Positions 43,919-53,348 are shown, counted from the stretch's first letter. The stretch is DNA of 64,000 nucleotides from Agromyces sp. SYSU T00194 (GCF_040496035.1 NZ_JBEPJZ010000001.1:1612001-1676000), one strand, 5' to 3'. Notes: a model not told the origin generated them from the letters alone. Program-made: numbers and translations.

Positions 43919-44815
43919 ATGCAGATTCCGCTCGACCTGGCCCGCACCCTCGCCGCGGTCGTCGACGCGGGCACCTTCGAGGCGGCGGCGGCCGAGCTCT
44001 CCGTCACGCCGTCCGCCGTCTCGCAGCGCGTGAAGCAGCTCGAGCAGCGGCTCGGGCGCGTGCTGGTCGTGCGCGCCAAGCCCGTGCGTCCGACCGAGGC
44101 CGGCGCGGCCGTGGTGCGCCTCGCCCGCCAGCTGGCGCTCCTCGAGCACGACGCGCTCGCGGCGTTCGGCGGCGACCCCGGGGCATCCGACCGCCGCGCC
44201 ACCGTGCCGCTCGCCGTCAACGCCGACTCGCTCGCCACCTGGTTCCTGCCCGCGCTCGCCGCGGTGGAGCGCGAGCACGCGGTCGTGTTCGACCTGCACC
44301 GCGACGACCAGGACTTCACCGCGGGGCTCCTCGAGTCGGGCACCGTGATGGGTGCCGTCACCTCGCGCGCCGAGCCCGTCGCCGGATGCCTCGTGCGGCC
44401 GCTCGGCGTCATGCGCTACACCGCCGTGGCCACGCCGGCGTACGTCGCCAGGCACCGGCGGGAGGCGGCGGACGCCGCGTGGCTGGCCCGTGCGCCGCGC
44501 ATCGACCTCGACCGGCGCGACGACCTCCAGGCGCAGTACCTGCACGCCCGGGGCGTCGACGACGCCGGCGCCCCGCGCCATTACGTGCCCGCCTCGAACG
44601 ACTTCGCGGCGGCGGTCAAGCTCGGGCTCGGCTGGGGGCTGCTGCCGGGCTTCCAGTCGGACGCCGAGCTCGCCGACGGCAGCCTGGTCGCCCTCGGCGG
44701 GCCGCCCGTCGACGTGCCGCTGCACTGGCAGCAGTGGAACCTCGGCTCGCCGCTGCTGGACGCGGTGGCCGACGGCCTCCTGCGCGCCGCGCGCCACGAG
44801 CTCCTGGCGGCCTAG
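43919..44815 (+). CDS. ArgP/LysG-type LysR transcriptional regulator
   Basis: A 298-residue activator. It begins MQIPLDLARTLAAVVDAGTF with helix-turn-helix LSVTPSAVSQRVKQLEQRLG, and its effector domain contains LAVNADSLATWFLPALAAVE, the segment typical of ArgP (IciA)/LysG. In Corynebacterium, LysG senses lysine or arginine and turns on the divergent lysE gene; gene order here is the same, so the same role is probable. It converges on the dGTPase gene with four bases between stops. Confidence 0.92.
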   Translation: MQIPLDLARTLAAVVDAGTFEAAAAELSVTPSAVSQRVKQLEQRLGRVLVVRAKPVRPTEAGAAVVRLARQLALLEHDALAAFGGDPGASDRRATVPLAVNADSLATWFLPALAAVEREHAVVFDLHRDDQDFTAGLLESGTVMGAVTSRAEPVAGCLVRPLGVMRYTAVATPAYVARHRREAADAAWLARAPRIDLDRRDDLQAQYLHARGVDDAGAPRHYVPASNDFAAAVKLGLGWGLLPGFQSDAELADGSLVALGGPPVDVPLHWQQWNLGSPLLDAVADGLLRAARHELLAA

Positions 44816-44819
44816 CGGC

Positions 44820-46331
44820 TCAGAGGTTGTGCCCCACGTCCCACAGCCGGTCGGGGCGCCCGTCGATCGCCTCGGAGACGGCGAACGCCTGGTCGTCGGA
44901 CAGCGACGCTACGTAGTCGACCACGCCGCGGCCGATGCCGAGCGCCCGCACCGCCGACGGCTCGGGCAGCGGCACGCCCTCCGGGCGGTCGACGCGGATC
45001 GCCGCGTAGCCGTCGGTGGCGATCTCGACGAGCTCGCGCAGGCGCTGCGGCACGCGGTCGCGGTCGTCCTCGTCGTGGATCCACGCGGTGAGGCCCTTCA
45101 CCGCACGGGTGAGCACCCGGCTGAGGCCCCGCTGGTACATCACGATGTCGGAGCGGTCGAGGATGAAGTGCCGGTGCACGAACTTCAGGATCTCGACCTC
45201 GTGCCAGGCGCGGGTGTCGAGGGTCACGGGGCCGGCGCGCACGACGTCGGGCGGGGCCGGCACGACCGAGGACCGCAGGTGGCCGATCCAGCGGTTGGTG
45301 AACGACGACAGGGCGCGCTCCGACGCGATCGACCCGTCGAACGGGCTCGCGAGCAGGCCGTCGACGAGGTCGTCGGCGACGACCCCGACGGCCTCGCGGA
45401 ACGCGTCGTCGTCGGCGATCCAGTCGTCGCCGCGGCGGAGCTTGCGGCGAAGGCCCTCGAGCGCCGCGCCGGCAGGTGCCCCGCGGCCCCGCAGCTCCTC
45501 GTCGTCGAGGCGGCCCAGCGCTGCGCCGTCCTCGATCCAGCCGCGGAACTCGCGCGCCACCGCGCCCTGGCCGAGCAGGCCCGCCCGGTGGAAGTCGTCG
45601 ACGTCGTGGATCGAGTAGGCGATGTCGTCGGCGATGTCCATGATCGCGCACTCGAGCGTCTGCTTCAGGGCCGGATGCCCCTCGCGGGCCTCCTGCAGGT
45701 CGGCCGCGTCGATGCCGTAGGCGGAGTACTTCGCCACCCGCGGCCCGCGCGGCGTGCGGGTGAGCCCGCGGGGGAGCGGGCCGTCGCCGAGCGCGGCGGC
45801 ATCCAGGTGCCCGGTCCACGGGTACTTCGCGACGGCGCTGCGCACCGCGGCGGTGAGGTTCAGCCCGAGCGGCGCCGTCTCGCTCACGTCGAGGGTCGCC
45901 AGGATGCGGTAGGTCTGCGCGTTGCCCTCGAAGCCGTCGGGCAGGCCGAGGGCGTCGCGCGCGAGCCGGTCGAGCACGCGCTCGCCGAGGTGCCCGAACG
46001 GCGGGTGCCCGAGGTCGTGCGCGCTCGCCGCGGCCTGCACGACGACCGCGTCGCACCCGTGCTCGCGGGCGAACGCGTGCGTCGGGGCATCCGGGTCGAC
46101 CAGCGTCACCGCGATCGCGCGCGCGACCGCGGTCACCTTGATCGAGTGGCTCAGCCGGTTGTGGATGAGCGGGCCCGCCCCCGGCTGCCCGATCACCTGC
46201 GTCACCGCCGACAGGCGCGAGAAGTAGGGCGAGAAGCGCACCCGCTCGAGGTCGAGGCGGAACTGCGAGTGCTCGCCGACGACGTCCGCGCTGCTGCGCG
46301 GTTCCTCCACGTGCCGGGTCGCGCGGGCCAT
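44820..46331 (-). CDS. dgt: Deoxyguanosinetriphosphate triphosphohydrolase-like protein
   Basis: A 503-residue HD-domain phosphohydrolase that cleaves dNTPs to nucleosides and triphosphate. Metal ligands are visible as NRLSHSIKV (His), AASAHDLGHPPFGHLGE (the HD pair) and IMDIADDIAYSIHDVDD (Asp). Length and the C-terminal helical region (WHEVEILKFVHRHFI) match the actinobacterial branch of the family. It lies ten bases downstream of the aspartate aminotransferase gene on the same strand and is probably cotranscribed. Confidence 0.9.
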   Translation of the reverse strand: MARATRHVEEPRSSADVVGEHSQFRLDLERVRFSPYFSRLSAVTQVIGQPGAGPLIHNRLSHSIKVTAVARAIAVTLVDPDAPTHAFAREHGCDAVVVQAAASAHDLGHPPFGHLGERVLDRLARDALGLPDGFEGNAQTYRILATLDVSETAPLGLNLTAAVRSAVAKYPWTGHLDAAALGDGPLPRGLTRTPRGPRVAKYSAYGIDAADLQEAREGHPALKQTLECAIMDIADDIAYSIHDVDDFHRAGLLGQGAVAREFRGWIEDGAALGRLDDEELRGRGAPAGAALEGLRRKLRRGDDWIADDDAFREAVGVVADDLVDGLLASPFDGSIASERALSSFTNRWIGHLRSSVVPAPPDVVRAGPVTLDTRAWHEVEILKFVHRHFILDRSDIVMYQRGLSRVLTRAVKGLTAWIHDEDDRDRVPQRLRELVEIATDGYAAIRVDRPEGVPLPEPSAVRALGIGRGVVDYVASLSDDQAFAVSEAIDGRPDRLWDVGHNL

Positions 46332-46341
46332 CGGCGCCCCG

Positions 46342-47568
46342 CTACCCGAACAGGCGCTGCAGTCGCTGCACGCCCTCGAGGAGCGCGTCGTCGCCCAGCG
46401 CGTAGCTGAGGCGCAGGTACCCGCTCGGGCCGAACGCCTCGCCGGGCACGGCGGCCACCTCGGCGCGCTCGAGGATGAGGTCGGCGAGCTCGAGCGACGT
46501 CGTCGGCGTGACGCCGCCCCACTCGCGGCCGAGCAGGCCCGAGACGTCGGGGTAGACGTAGAACGCCCCCTCGGGCACGGGCACGTGCACGCCGTCGATC
46601 TTCGACAGCTCGGCGACGATCGTGCGGCGGCGGCGGTCGAACGCGCGGCGCATCTGCTCGACGGGCTCCTGGGGGCCGGTGAGCGCGGCGATCGCGGCGC
46701 GCTGCGAGATGTTCGACACGTTCGAGGTGAGGTGCGACTGCAGGTTCGCCGCGCCCTTGATGACGTCGGCGGGGCCGACCATCCAGCCGAGGCGCCAGCC
46801 GGTCATCGCGTAGGTCTTGGCGACGCCGTTCACCAGGATCGTGGTGTCGGCCAGCTCGGGCACCGCCTCGACGATCGAGGTCGCCCGCGGCGGCGCGGCA
46901 TCCGGGTCGCCGTCGAGCGGCCCGTAGGTGAGGTTCTGGTAGATCTCGTCGGTGATCACCCAGATGCCGTGCTCGAGGGCCCACTCGCCGATCTCGCGCA
47001 CCTGCTCGGCCGAGTAGACCGCGCCGGTCGGGTTCGACGGCGAGACGAACAGCAGCACCTTCGTGCGCGGCGTGCGCGCGGCCTCGAGCTGGTCGACCGT
47101 GACCCGGTAGCCCTGCTCGGCCCCCGCGAAGACGTCGACCTGACGTCCGCCGGCGAGGCCGATCGCCTCGGGGTAGGTGGTCCAGTACGGGGTCGGCACG
47201 AGCACCTCGTCGCCCGGGTCGACGAGCACCTGGAAGGCCTGGTAGACGGCCTGCTTGCCGCCGTTGGTCACGACGACCTGGCTCGGCGCCACGGCGAGGC
47301 CCGAGTCGCGCAGCGTCTTGGCCGCGACGGCCTCGCGCAGCTCGGGCAGGCCCGCGGCCGGCGTGTAGCGGTGGTTGCGCGGGTCGCGCACGGCCTCGAG
47401 CGCGGCCTCCACGATGTGCTCGGGGGTCGCGAAGTCGGGCTCGCCCGCCGCGTACGAGATGACGGGCCTGCCCTCGGCCTTCAGGGCCTTGGCCTTGGCG
47501 TCGACCTTGAGGGTCGCGGACTCGGCGATGGCGGCGATTCGGGCGGAGAGACGGTGCTGCGCGGTCAC
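46342..47568 (-). CDS. Pyridoxal-phosphate-dependent aspartate aminotransferase
   Basis: A 408-residue class I/II aminotransferase of subgroup Ib. Conserved parts: [70 protein letters not shown] (the NPTG turn), [11 protein letters not shown] (Tyr binding PLP), the PLP lysine in [17 protein letters not shown], and the substrate arginine in [11 protein letters not shown]. It makes aspartate from oxaloacetate and glutamate. The gene commonly sits near secE-nusG in actinobacteria, as here. GTG 47568 is six bases after a TAGGCT box that also leaves GGAGG in front of the codon. Confidence 0.92.
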   Translation of the reverse strand: MTAQHRLSARIAAIAESATLKVDAKAKALKAEGRPVISYAAGEPDFATPEHIVEAALEAVRDPRNHRYTPAAGLPELREAVAAKTLRDSGLAVAPSQVVVTNGGKQAVYQAFQVLVDPGDEVLVPTPYWTTYPEAIGLAGGRQVDVFAGAEQGYRVTVDQLEAARTPRTKVLLFVSPSNPTGAVYSAEQVREIGEWALEHGIWVITDEIYQNLTYGPLDGDPDAAPPRATSIVEAVPELADTTILVNGVAKTYAMTGWRLGWMVGPADVIKGAANLQSHLTSNVSNISQRAAIAALTGPQEPVEQMRRAFDRRRRTIVAELSKIDGVHVPVPEGAFYVYPDVSGLLGREWGGVTPTTSLELADLILERAEVAAVPGEAFGPSGYLRLSYALGDDALLEGVQRLQRLFG

Positions 47569-47574
47569 CCCTCC

Positions 47575-47580
47575 AGCCTA
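47575..47580 (-). promoter_or_regulatory. -10 box TAGGCT of the aspartate aminotransferase gene
   Basis: On the minus strand TAGGCT is followed by GGAGGG and GTG 47568; the mRNA is predicted to be leaderless or nearly so. Confidence 0.5.
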
Positions 47581-47679
47581 CCGAGGAGCGGATGCCGCGG
47601 GCAGGTCGGGGAGTCTGGATGACGCATCGCGTCCGGACGGTTCGCCGGGGTGCCCGCGCATTGCCAGAATGGACTCCCG

Positions 47680-48618
47680 ATGCACACCACGACGACACCG
47701 GATGCCACGGGCAGCCGCCGCCCCCGATGGCGGTCGGTGCTGCTGTGGTCGCTCGTCGCGCTCGCGGCGCTGGTCGTCGTCGTGCTCGTCGCGCGCTGGC
47801 TGCGCACGCTGCCCGACGTCGAGGGGTTCATCGCCGAGTACCCGGGCACCTCGCCGCTGCCCGAGGGCGCGCCGGTCGGCATCCCGGCGTGGCTGGCGTG
47901 GCAGCACTTCCTGAACGCGTTCTTCCTCGTGCTGCTGGTCAAGACGGGTCTCGTGCTGCGGGCGAAGCAGCGGCCGAAGGTCTTCTGGCGGCGCGACAAC
48001 ACCCGCGGCATCCGCACCGCCGGCGCTCCGCGGCGCATCGGCATCGACCTCTGGCTGCACCTCTGGGTCGACGCGCTCTGGATGCTGAACGGCGTCGTCT
48101 ACGTCGTGCTGCTGTTCGCGACCGGCGCCTGGATGCGCATCGTGCCGACGAGTTGGGACATCGTGCCGAATGCCGTGTCGGCAGGCCTCCAGTACGCGTC
48201 GCTCGCCTGGCCCGTGCACGACGGGTGGGCGACGTACAACGCGCTGCAGCTGCTGTCGTACTTCGCGACCGTCTTCGTCGCGGCGCCGCTGGCGTTCCTC
48301 ACCGGCCTGCGGCTGTCGTCGGTGTGGCCGCAGCAGGCGGCCCGCCTGAACCGGGCGTTCCCGGAGCGACTCGCGCGGGCGGTGCACTACCCGGTGATGC
48401 TCTACTTCCTGGGCTTCACGGCCGTGCACGTGACGCTCGTGCTCACGACCGGCATCCTGCGCAACCTCGACCACATGTACCTGGCCCGCGACACCGAGAC
48501 GTGGATCGGGCTCGTGATCTTCGCCGCCTCGCTCGTCGCCATGGTCGCGGCCTGGGTGCTCGCGCGGCCCGCGCTGCTGAAGCGCATCGCCGCGCGCAGC
48601 GGGCAGGTGTGGGGGTGA
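47680..48618 (+). CDS. Cytochrome b561-type membrane protein (cytochrome b/b6 domain)
   Basis: A 312-residue integral membrane protein with about five or six helices. His residues that could ligate haem sit in helices: AWQHFLNAFFLVLLVKTGLV, WLHLWVDALWMLNGVVYVVL, and VHYPVMLYFLGFTAVHVTLV. A periplasmic loop holds LPDVEGFIAEYPGTSPLPEG. It is likely an electron-transfer subunit of the formate-dehydrogenase/nitrate-reductase gamma type, but no partner oxidoreductase is adjacent. ATG 47680 starts the polar MHTTTTPDATG; an in-frame ATG ten codons upstream is possible. It precedes the tRNA-secE promoter. Confidence 0.75.
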   Translation: MHTTTTPDATGSRRPRWRSVLLWSLVALAALVVVVLVARWLRTLPDVEGFIAEYPGTSPLPEGAPVGIPAWLAWQHFLNAFFLVLLVKTGLVLRAKQRPKVFWRRDNTRGIRTAGAPRRIGIDLWLHLWVDALWMLNGVVYVVLLFATGAWMRIVPTSWDIVPNAVSAGLQYASLAWPVHDGWATYNALQLLSYFATVFVAAPLAFLTGLRLSSVWPQQAARLNRAFPERLARAVHYPVMLYFLGFTAVHVTLVLTTGILRNLDHMYLARDTETWIGLVIFAASLVAMVAAWVLARPALLKRIAARSGQVWG

Positions 48619-48638
48619 GGTGCGGGTTCCGGCCTCGG

Positions 48639-48668
48639 TTGGACTGGCCGCGCGGCATCACCTAGACT
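48639..48668 (+). promoter_or_regulatory. Promoter of the tRNA-Trp/secE/nusG unit
   Basis: TTGGAC (48639-48644), 18 bases spacing and TAGACT (48663-48668) make a good vegetative promoter about 120 bases upstream of the tRNA. Confidence 0.55.
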
Positions 48669-48701
48669 GTCTGAGGTTGTGAACTCAGCCAAGCTTCTCC
48701 G

Positions 48702-48717
48702 TGCCCGCGAACGGGCA
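48702..48717 (+). other. Stem-loop TGCCCG-CGAA-CGGGCA in the tRNA leader
   Basis: A perfect six-bp stem closed by a stable CGAA tetraloop lies between the promoter and tRNA-Trp. It may be a processing signal or a stability element of the precursor RNA. Confidence 0.5.
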
Positions 48718-48788
48718 GAATCCCAGCACTGACGGGCACGAGGAAGCCGCACGTTCACGACACCGTCGGCCGCGATGTGCGCGGTCGA

Positions 48789-48861
48789 AGGGCGGTGGCT
48801 CAATTGGTAGAGCAGCGGTCTCCAAAACCGCAGGTTGCAGGTTCGAGTCCTGTCCGCCCTG
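48789..48861 (+). tRNA. tRNA-Trp (anticodon CCA)
   Basis: A 73-base cloverleaf: acceptor stem AGGGCGG (48789-48795) pairs with CCGCCCT (48854-48860), discriminator G at 48861; D arm GGCTCAATTGGTAGAGC; anticodon stem GCGGT/ACCGC around the loop CTCCAAA; T arm GCAGG-TTCGAGT-CCTGT. The CCA end is not encoded. Its place just before secE is the usual one in actinobacteria. Confidence 0.97.
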
Positions 48862-48901
48862 CGAGTCGGCAGTGAATGCCGGCCCATGAAAGGTGTACGA
48901 G

Positions 48902-49177
48902 GTGGCCCGAAGAGTAACCGACGAACCCAGCGAGGACGTCGTCGCCAAGGCGAAGCAGGATCGCGCCGAGCGGCGCAATCCCTTCGCCCGGATCGCCCTG
49001 TTCATCCGACAGGTCATCGCAGAACTGAAGAAGGTCGTCACCCCGACCCGGCGCGAGCTGGTGAGCTTCACCATCGTCGTGCTGGTGTTCGTGCTCATCA
49101 TGATGGGCATCGTGTGGGCGCTCGACCAGGTCTTCAGCTGGCTCGTGATCTACGTCTTCGGTACGCCGGGCGTCTAG
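48902..49177 (+). CDS. secE: Preprotein translocase subunit SecE
   Basis: A 91-residue membrane subunit of the Sec translocon. It has the amphipathic RNPFARIALFIRQVIAELKK and VVTPTRREL signature followed by a single transmembrane helix FTIVVLVFVLIMMGIVWALD. I place the start at GTG 48902 because AAAGG lies eight bases upstream; the in-frame GTG 48893 overlaps that site. It follows tRNA-Trp by 40 bases and precedes nusG by 69. Confidence 0.93.
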   Translation: MARRVTDEPSEDVVAKAKQDRAERRNPFARIALFIRQVIAELKKVVTPTRRELVSFTIVVLVFVLIMMGIVWALDQVFSWLVIYVFGTPGV

Positions 49178-49246
49178 ATCCCGGGCACGGCCTGGACGAC
49201 GGCGGTGCGATCCGCCCCCCGAACCGAAATCGAAGGACTGAGACAC

Positions 49247-50170
49247 GTGGCAAAGACCGAGCGCGAGGACGTCGACTGGGCGACCGCTGCCGAGCAGTCG
49301 TCCGAGGACGACGAGGCCCAGGAGGGCAACTCGCTGCAGCGCGACGAGCAGTCCGTGGAGCCCGCCGAGCACCGCGCCGTGCACATCGTCGACGACGAGG
49401 GCAACGACGTCGACCTCGACGCCGTGCTCGACTCGCTCGCCGAGGCGAGCGACCCCGAGGCCGACAAGGTCGTCGACGACGCCCTCGACGTCGACAGCGC
49501 CGACGAGGCCGAGGCCGCGGCAGAGGCCACCGAGGAGGAGGAAGAGGAGGCCCACGACCCCTACGAGGAGTTCCGTCGCGAGCTGCGCTTCCTCCCGGGC
49601 AAGTGGTACGTCATCCACTCCTACGCCGGCTTCGAGCGCCGCGTGAAGGCGAACATCGAGCAGCGCCGCGAGACCATGGCGATGGCCGACTACGTCTACC
49701 AGGTCGAGGTCCCGATGGAGGACGTCGTCGAGATCAAGAACGGCCAGCGCAAGATGGTCAACCGCGTGCGCATCCCGGGCTACGTGCTCGTGCGCATGGA
49801 GCTCAACGAGGAGAGCTGGTCGGTGATCCGCCACACGCCGGGCGTCACCGGCTTCGTGGGCAACGCGCACAACCCGACCCCGCTCCGCTTCGAGGAGGCC
49901 TTCGGCATGCTGAAGAGCCTCGTCGAGCCCAAGGAGGCCCCCGTCAAGGCCGGCAAGGCCGGCGGCGGCGCCCAGGCTGCGCGTCCGATCCCCGCCGAGG
50001 TCGACTTCGAGGTCGGCGAGACGATCACCATCAAGGACGGCTCGTTCGCGGGCCTGCCCGGTTCGATCAGCGAGATCAAGCCCGAGAGCGGCAAGCTCAC
50101 GGTGCTGGTCTCCCTCTTCGAGCGCGAGACCCCGGTCGAGCTCAGCTTCGACCAGGTCACCAAGCTCTAG
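49247..50170 (+). CDS. nusG: Transcription termination/antitermination factor NusG
   Basis: A 307-residue NusG. The first hundred or so residues are an acidic, low-complexity extension ([20 protein letters not shown]; a run of Glu near 100) characteristic of actinobacteria; the NGN domain starts at [20 protein letters not shown] and the C-terminal KOW domain at [20 protein letters not shown]. It binds RNA polymerase and couples transcription to translation or Rho. GTG 49247 has AAGGA nine bases upstream. An insert rich in Lys/Gly/Ala separates NGN and KOW. Confidence 0.96.
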   Translation: MAKTEREDVDWATAAEQSSEDDEAQEGNSLQRDEQSVEPAEHRAVHIVDDEGNDVDLDAVLDSLAEASDPEADKVVDDALDVDSADEAEAAAEATEEEEEEAHDPYEEFRRELRFLPGKWYVIHSYAGFERRVKANIEQRRETMAMADYVYQVEVPMEDVVEIKNGQRKMVNRVRIPGYVLVRMELNEESWSVIRHTPGVTGFVGNAHNPTPLRFEEAFGMLKSLVEPKEAPVKAGKAGGGAQAARPIPAEVDFEVGETITIKDGSFAGLPGSISEIKPESGKLTVLVSLFERETPVELSFDQVTKL

Positions 50171-50243
50171 CCGGCGTCCGCCGCCAGGGCTCACCGAGAC
50201 CCCAGACCACCGCCGCCCGGACAGGCCGGGCGCGCGGGAGAGT

Positions 50244-50257
50244 GCCCCGCCAGGGGC
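50244..50257 (+). other. Stem-loop GCCCC-GCCA-GGGGC in the rplK leader
   Basis: A five-bp GC stem with a four-base loop about 25 bases upstream of the rplK start. In other bacteria L1 represses this operon by binding its leader; whether this hairpin is that site cannot be told from sequence. Confidence 0.35.
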
Positions 50258-50281
50258 GTTCGAACAGGAAGAGAGAAAACT

Positions 50282-50710
50282 ATGGCACCGAAGAAGAAGG
50301 TCACTGGTCTGATCAAGCTTCAGATCAACGCCGGCGCCGCGAACCCCGCCCCGCCGATCGGCCCCGCACTGGGCCAGCACGGCGTGAACATCATGGAGTT
50401 CTGCAAGGCGTACAACGCCGCGACCGAGTCGCAGCGCGGCAACGTGATCCCCGTCGAGATCACCGTGTACGAGGACCGCTCGTTCACGTTCGTGCTCAAG
50501 ACCCCGCCCGCCGCGGAGCTCATCAAGAAGGCCGCCGGCGTCGCCAAGGGCTCGGGCGTCCCGCACACCACCAAGGTCGGCAAGATCTCGTCCGACCAGG
50601 TCCGTGAGATCGCCCAGCAGAAGATGGCCGACCTCAACGCGAACGACCTCGACGCCGCGTCGAAGATCATCGCGGGCACCGCTCGTTCGATGGGCATCAC
50701 GGTCGAGTAA
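50282..50710 (+). CDS. rplK: 50S ribosomal protein L11
   Basis: A 142-residue ribosomal protein of the GTPase-associated centre. It starts [20 protein letters not shown] with [20 protein letters not shown], and the RNA-binding C-terminal half holds the signature [20 protein letters not shown] and [15 protein letters not shown] 50282 is preceded by AGGAAGAG. Standard order secE-nusG-rplK-rplA. Confidence 0.98.
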   Translation: MAPKKKVTGLIKLQINAGAANPAPPIGPALGQHGVNIMEFCKAYNAATESQRGNVIPVEITVYEDRSFTFVLKTPPAAELIKKAAGVAKGSGVPHTTKVGKISSDQVREIAQQKMADLNANDLDAASKIIAGTARSMGITVE

Positions 50711-50818
50711 GCCTCGATCGGCGGATGCATCCGGCCAGGAGGCATCCGCTCGTCACCAGACATCTCGTGGCAGCGCCGGCCAGGCGCGATGACCACACAC
50801 TCTTCAAGGAGAACCAAC

Positions 50819-51508
50819 ATGGCACAGAAGTCCAAGGCCTACCGGGCCGCGGCCGAGAAGATCGAGGCCGGCAAGTACTACACCCCGACCGAGGCCGTCG
50901 CCCTCGCGAAGGAGACCGGCTCGGCGAAGTTCGACTCGACCGTCGAGGTCGCGCTGAAGCTCAACGTCGACCCCCGCAAGGCCGACCAGATGGTGCGCGG
51001 CACCGTCATCCTCCCGCACGGCACCGGCAAGACCGCCCGCGTGATCGTGTTCGCGACCGGTGACGCGGCCGAGGCCGCCATCGCCGCGGGTGCGGACGAG
51101 GTCGGCGGCTCCGACCTGATCGCCAAGGTCGCCGACGGCTACACCGCCTTCGACGCCGCCGTCGCGACCCCCGAGCTCATGGGCCAGGTCGGTCGTCTCG
51201 GCAAGGTGCTCGGCCCGCGCGGCCTCATGCCGAACCCCAAGACCGGCACCGTCACCCCGAACCCGGCCAAGGCCGTGTCCGACATCAAGGGCGGCAAGAT
51301 CGAGTTCCGCGTCGACAAGCACGCCAACGTGCACTTCGTCGTCGGCAAGGCCGGCTTCACCGCCGACCAGCTGAACGAGAACATCGCGACCGCCCTCGAG
51401 GAGGTCGTGCGCCTCAAGCCGTCGAGCGCCAAGGGCCGCTACATCCAGAAGGGCTCGGTCTCGACCACCTTCGGCCCCGGCATCCCGCTGGACGTCAACA
51501 GCATCTAG
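50819..51508 (+). CDS. rplA: 50S ribosomal protein L1
   Basis: A 229-residue protein of the L1 stalk. [20 protein letters not shown] opens the protein, and the signature region is [20 protein letters not shown] with [20 protein letters not shown] following. ATG 50819 has a strong AAGGAG eight bases upstream; an ATG ten codons earlier is in frame but lacks one. A hairpin terminator follows, so rplJ-rplL are not part of this transcript within the window. Confidence 0.98.
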   Translation: MAQKSKAYRAAAEKIEAGKYYTPTEAVALAKETGSAKFDSTVEVALKLNVDPRKADQMVRGTVILPHGTGKTARVIVFATGDAAEAAIAAGADEVGGSDLIAKVADGYTAFDAAVATPELMGQVGRLGKVLGPRGLMPNPKTGTVTPNPAKAVSDIKGGKIEFRVDKHANVHFVVGKAGFTADQLNENIATALEEVVRLKPSSAKGRYIQKGSVSTTFGPGIPLDVNSI

Positions 51509-51525
51509 TCGATCCGTCGACCACG

Positions 51526-51555
51526 CGAAGGGCTCGCCTCATGGCGGGCCCTTCG
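51526..51555 (+). terminator. Hairpin terminator after rplA
   Basis: CGAAGGGC at 51526-51533 pairs with GCCCTTCG at 51548-51555, extended inward by CGCC/GGCG around a TCAT loop with one bulged pair. It starts 18 bases after the rplA stop. Confidence 0.75.
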
Positions 51556-51614
51556 TCGTCGTCCCCCACGGGCGGATGGGGGGTTCCCCCGATGCGCCGC
51601 CCGCGCGGCCCGCG

Positions 51615-51620
51615 TAGCGT
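51615..51620 (+). promoter_or_regulatory. -10 box TAGCGT, leaderless start of the SemiSWEET-like gene
   Basis: TAGCGT ends seven bases before ATG 51628. Confidence 0.5.
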
Positions 51621-51627
51621 CGTCGGC

Positions 51628-52053
51628 ATGGACCTGGCAGTCCTCGCGGGAGTCGTCGCCACGGCGATGTTCGCGATCAGCCACTTCCCGATGCTGCGGA
51701 AGGCGATCGCGACGCGGGACCTGCACTCCTACAGCCTCGGCAACCTCGTCATCCTGAACGCCGCCAACCTCATCTACTCGGCCTACGTCTTCACGCTGCC
51801 GCTCGGTCCGATCTGGATCCTGCACAGCTTCTACGTGGCCGTCGCCGCGACGATGCTGGGCCTCTACGTCGGCACCGGCGCGCACCGGTCGGGCGGCGGG
51901 GCCACGCGGGCGCGCCGGGCCCGTCGGGACGCGACGCCCGCCATGCGGGCGCATCGGGAGCCCCCGAGGATTCGAGCCCGGCGCAGCCCCGGGCCGCCGG
52001 CCGGCGCCGCGCCCGAGGACGCCCACCCGACCGGCGGCCTCATCCCGGTGTGA
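51628..52053 (+). CDS. SemiSWEET/PQ-loop-like small transporter with basic tail
   Basis: A 141-residue membrane protein. Three helices (LAVLAGVVATAMFAISHFPM; SYSLGNLVILNAANLIYSAY; IWILHSFYVAVAATMLGLYV) with a conserved proline in helix 1 and NAAN in helix 2 match the triple-helix unit of SemiSWEET/PQ-loop proteins, which dimerise to move small sugars or metabolites. The canonical PQ dipeptide is replaced by FPML. The last 55 residues are a Arg/Pro/Ala-rich tail with no counterpart in typical SemiSWEETs, which are about 90 residues. Functional assignment is tentative. Confidence 0.65.
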   Translation: MDLAVLAGVVATAMFAISHFPMLRKAIATRDLHSYSLGNLVILNAANLIYSAYVFTLPLGPIWILHSFYVAVAATMLGLYVGTGAHRSGGGATRARRARRDATPAMRAHREPPRIRARRSPGPPAGAAPEDAHPTGGLIPV

Positions 52054-52112
52054 GGCGCGCCCGCCCGGGGGTGCGGATGCGCGTGCCGCGCGAGCGATGG
52101 GAGGATGCGCGT

Positions 52113-52460
52113 ATGGGTGAGATCGCCGACTACCTCGACACGCTCGACGGCGCCGAGCGGGACGCCGTCGCACACGTCTACGAACGGGCCCGCGCCGTGG
52201 TGCCCGAGGCGGAGGAGGGCACCGGCTACGGCATGCCCGCGCTCCGCCTGCGCGGCAAGCCGCTGCTGGCCGTGCAGGTCGCGCGGGCGCACGTCGCGCT
52301 GTATCCGTTCAGCCCGGAGGCCGTCGCCGCGGTCGCCGACGAGCTCGCCGCCTTCTCCCTGTCGAAGGGAACCATCCGCTTCCAGGTCGACCACCCCGTG
52401 CCCGACCCCGTGCTCGATCTGCTCGTGTCGGCGCGGCGCGACCAGATCCTCGGCGCGTGA
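52113..52460 (+). CDS. DUF1801 / YdhG-like protein (iron chaperone-like fold)
   Basis: A 115-residue soluble protein. MGEIADYLDTLDGAERDAVA leads to the family core EEGTGYGMPALRLRGKPLLA and HVALYPFSPEAVAAVADELA. This is the DUF1801 fold, related to frataxin-like Fra proteins of Bacillus but in most bacteria of unknown role. ATG 52113 follows GGGAGGA by seven bases. Its stop overlaps the next GTG (GTGA), so it is co-translated with the FHA protein. Confidence 0.8.
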   Translation: MGEIADYLDTLDGAERDAVAHVYERARAVVPEAEEGTGYGMPALRLRGKPLLAVQVARAHVALYPFSPEAVAAVADELAAFSLSKGTIRFQVDHPVPDPVLDLLVSARRDQILGA

Positions 52461-53305
52461 GCACGACGCCGGAGCCCGACGAGGGCGGTCCCGCCCTCCG
52501 CATCACCGAGGGGCGGCGCGCCGGCGACCGGATCGCCCTGCCCGAGGGGCGCGCCACGCTCGGGCGCGGCGAGGATGTCGACATCCGCCTCGACGACGGC
52601 GGCGTCAGCCGCATCCACGCATACCTCGATCGAGCGGGCGAGTCGGTGCGGATCACCGATGTCGGGTCGACCAACGGCACCACCGTGAACGGCCTGCCCG
52701 CGCGCGGTGCGCACCCGCTCGTGGCCGGGGACGAGGTCGGCATCGGGGAGGTGCGGCTCGTGCTGGAGCTCGCGCCCGCCCGGGTCCCCGAGGCGGCGCC
52801 CGTGCCGACACCGGTGCCCGCGCGAGCGACCCCGCGACGCGGGGTCCGCCTCGGGCGGGTGCTCGTGATCGGCGGGAGCGTGGAGGCCGCCGTGGCCGCG
52901 GTCGGGTGGATCGGAGCCGCGGTCGCGGGCTGGGCGATCGGCGCACTGTGGATCGTGGCACCGCTCGTCGGCGTCGCGGCGGCAGGCGCGGCGATCTGGG
53001 CGGATGCCCGGCACTCGCGCCATGAGGCGCCGGGTGGACGCACGAGCGCGCCCCAGCCGCCCGCAGGGGCGGCACCGGACGCCGCGGACGCCGCGGCCCG
53101 GCCGCCCATGTACACGCCGCCGCCGACCGAGCCGCATGCGGTCACGACCGAGGCGCCACGTCTCGACGGCGGCGGGCATCGACCCACCCGGGTCTCGGCG
53201 GCCGTCGCCGCGGTGGTCGCGGTCGCCGCCGTCGGCATCGGCGGCGCCGCGCTCATTCTCGTGGTCACGGCCGTCGCGAACGCCGTCGTGGCGGGGTTCG
53301 CCTGA
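52457..53305 (+). CDS. FHA-domain membrane protein
   Basis: A 282-residue protein with an N-terminal forkhead-associated domain: ATLGRGEDVDIRLDDGGVSR with IHAYLDR, and DVGSTNGTTVNGLPARG, carrying the Arg, Ser, His and Asn residues that bind phosphothreonine. Helices follow at about 130-175 (VLVIGGSVEAAVAAVGWIGA and IGALWIVAPLVGVAAAGAAI) and at the C-terminus (VSAAVAAVVAVAAVGIGGAA), with a Pro-rich segment between. It likely docks a Ser/Thr-kinase substrate at the membrane; no kinase gene is in the window. Confidence 0.85.
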   Translation: MSTTPEPDEGGPALRITEGRRAGDRIALPEGRATLGRGEDVDIRLDDGGVSRIHAYLDRAGESVRITDVGSTNGTTVNGLPARGAHPLVAGDEVGIGEVRLVLELAPARVPEAAPVPTPVPARATPRRGVRLGRVLVIGGSVEAAVAAVGWIGAAVAGWAIGALWIVAPLVGVAAAGAAIWADARHSRHEAPGGRTSAPQPPAGAAPDAADAAARPPMYTPPPTEPHAVTTEAPRLDGGGHRPTRVSAAVAAVVAVAAVGIGGAALILVVTAVANAVVAGFA

Positions 53306-53348
53306 GCCCGATCGGGTCTGCCTTCCGCAGCCCCGGCCGGCGCCCGGC

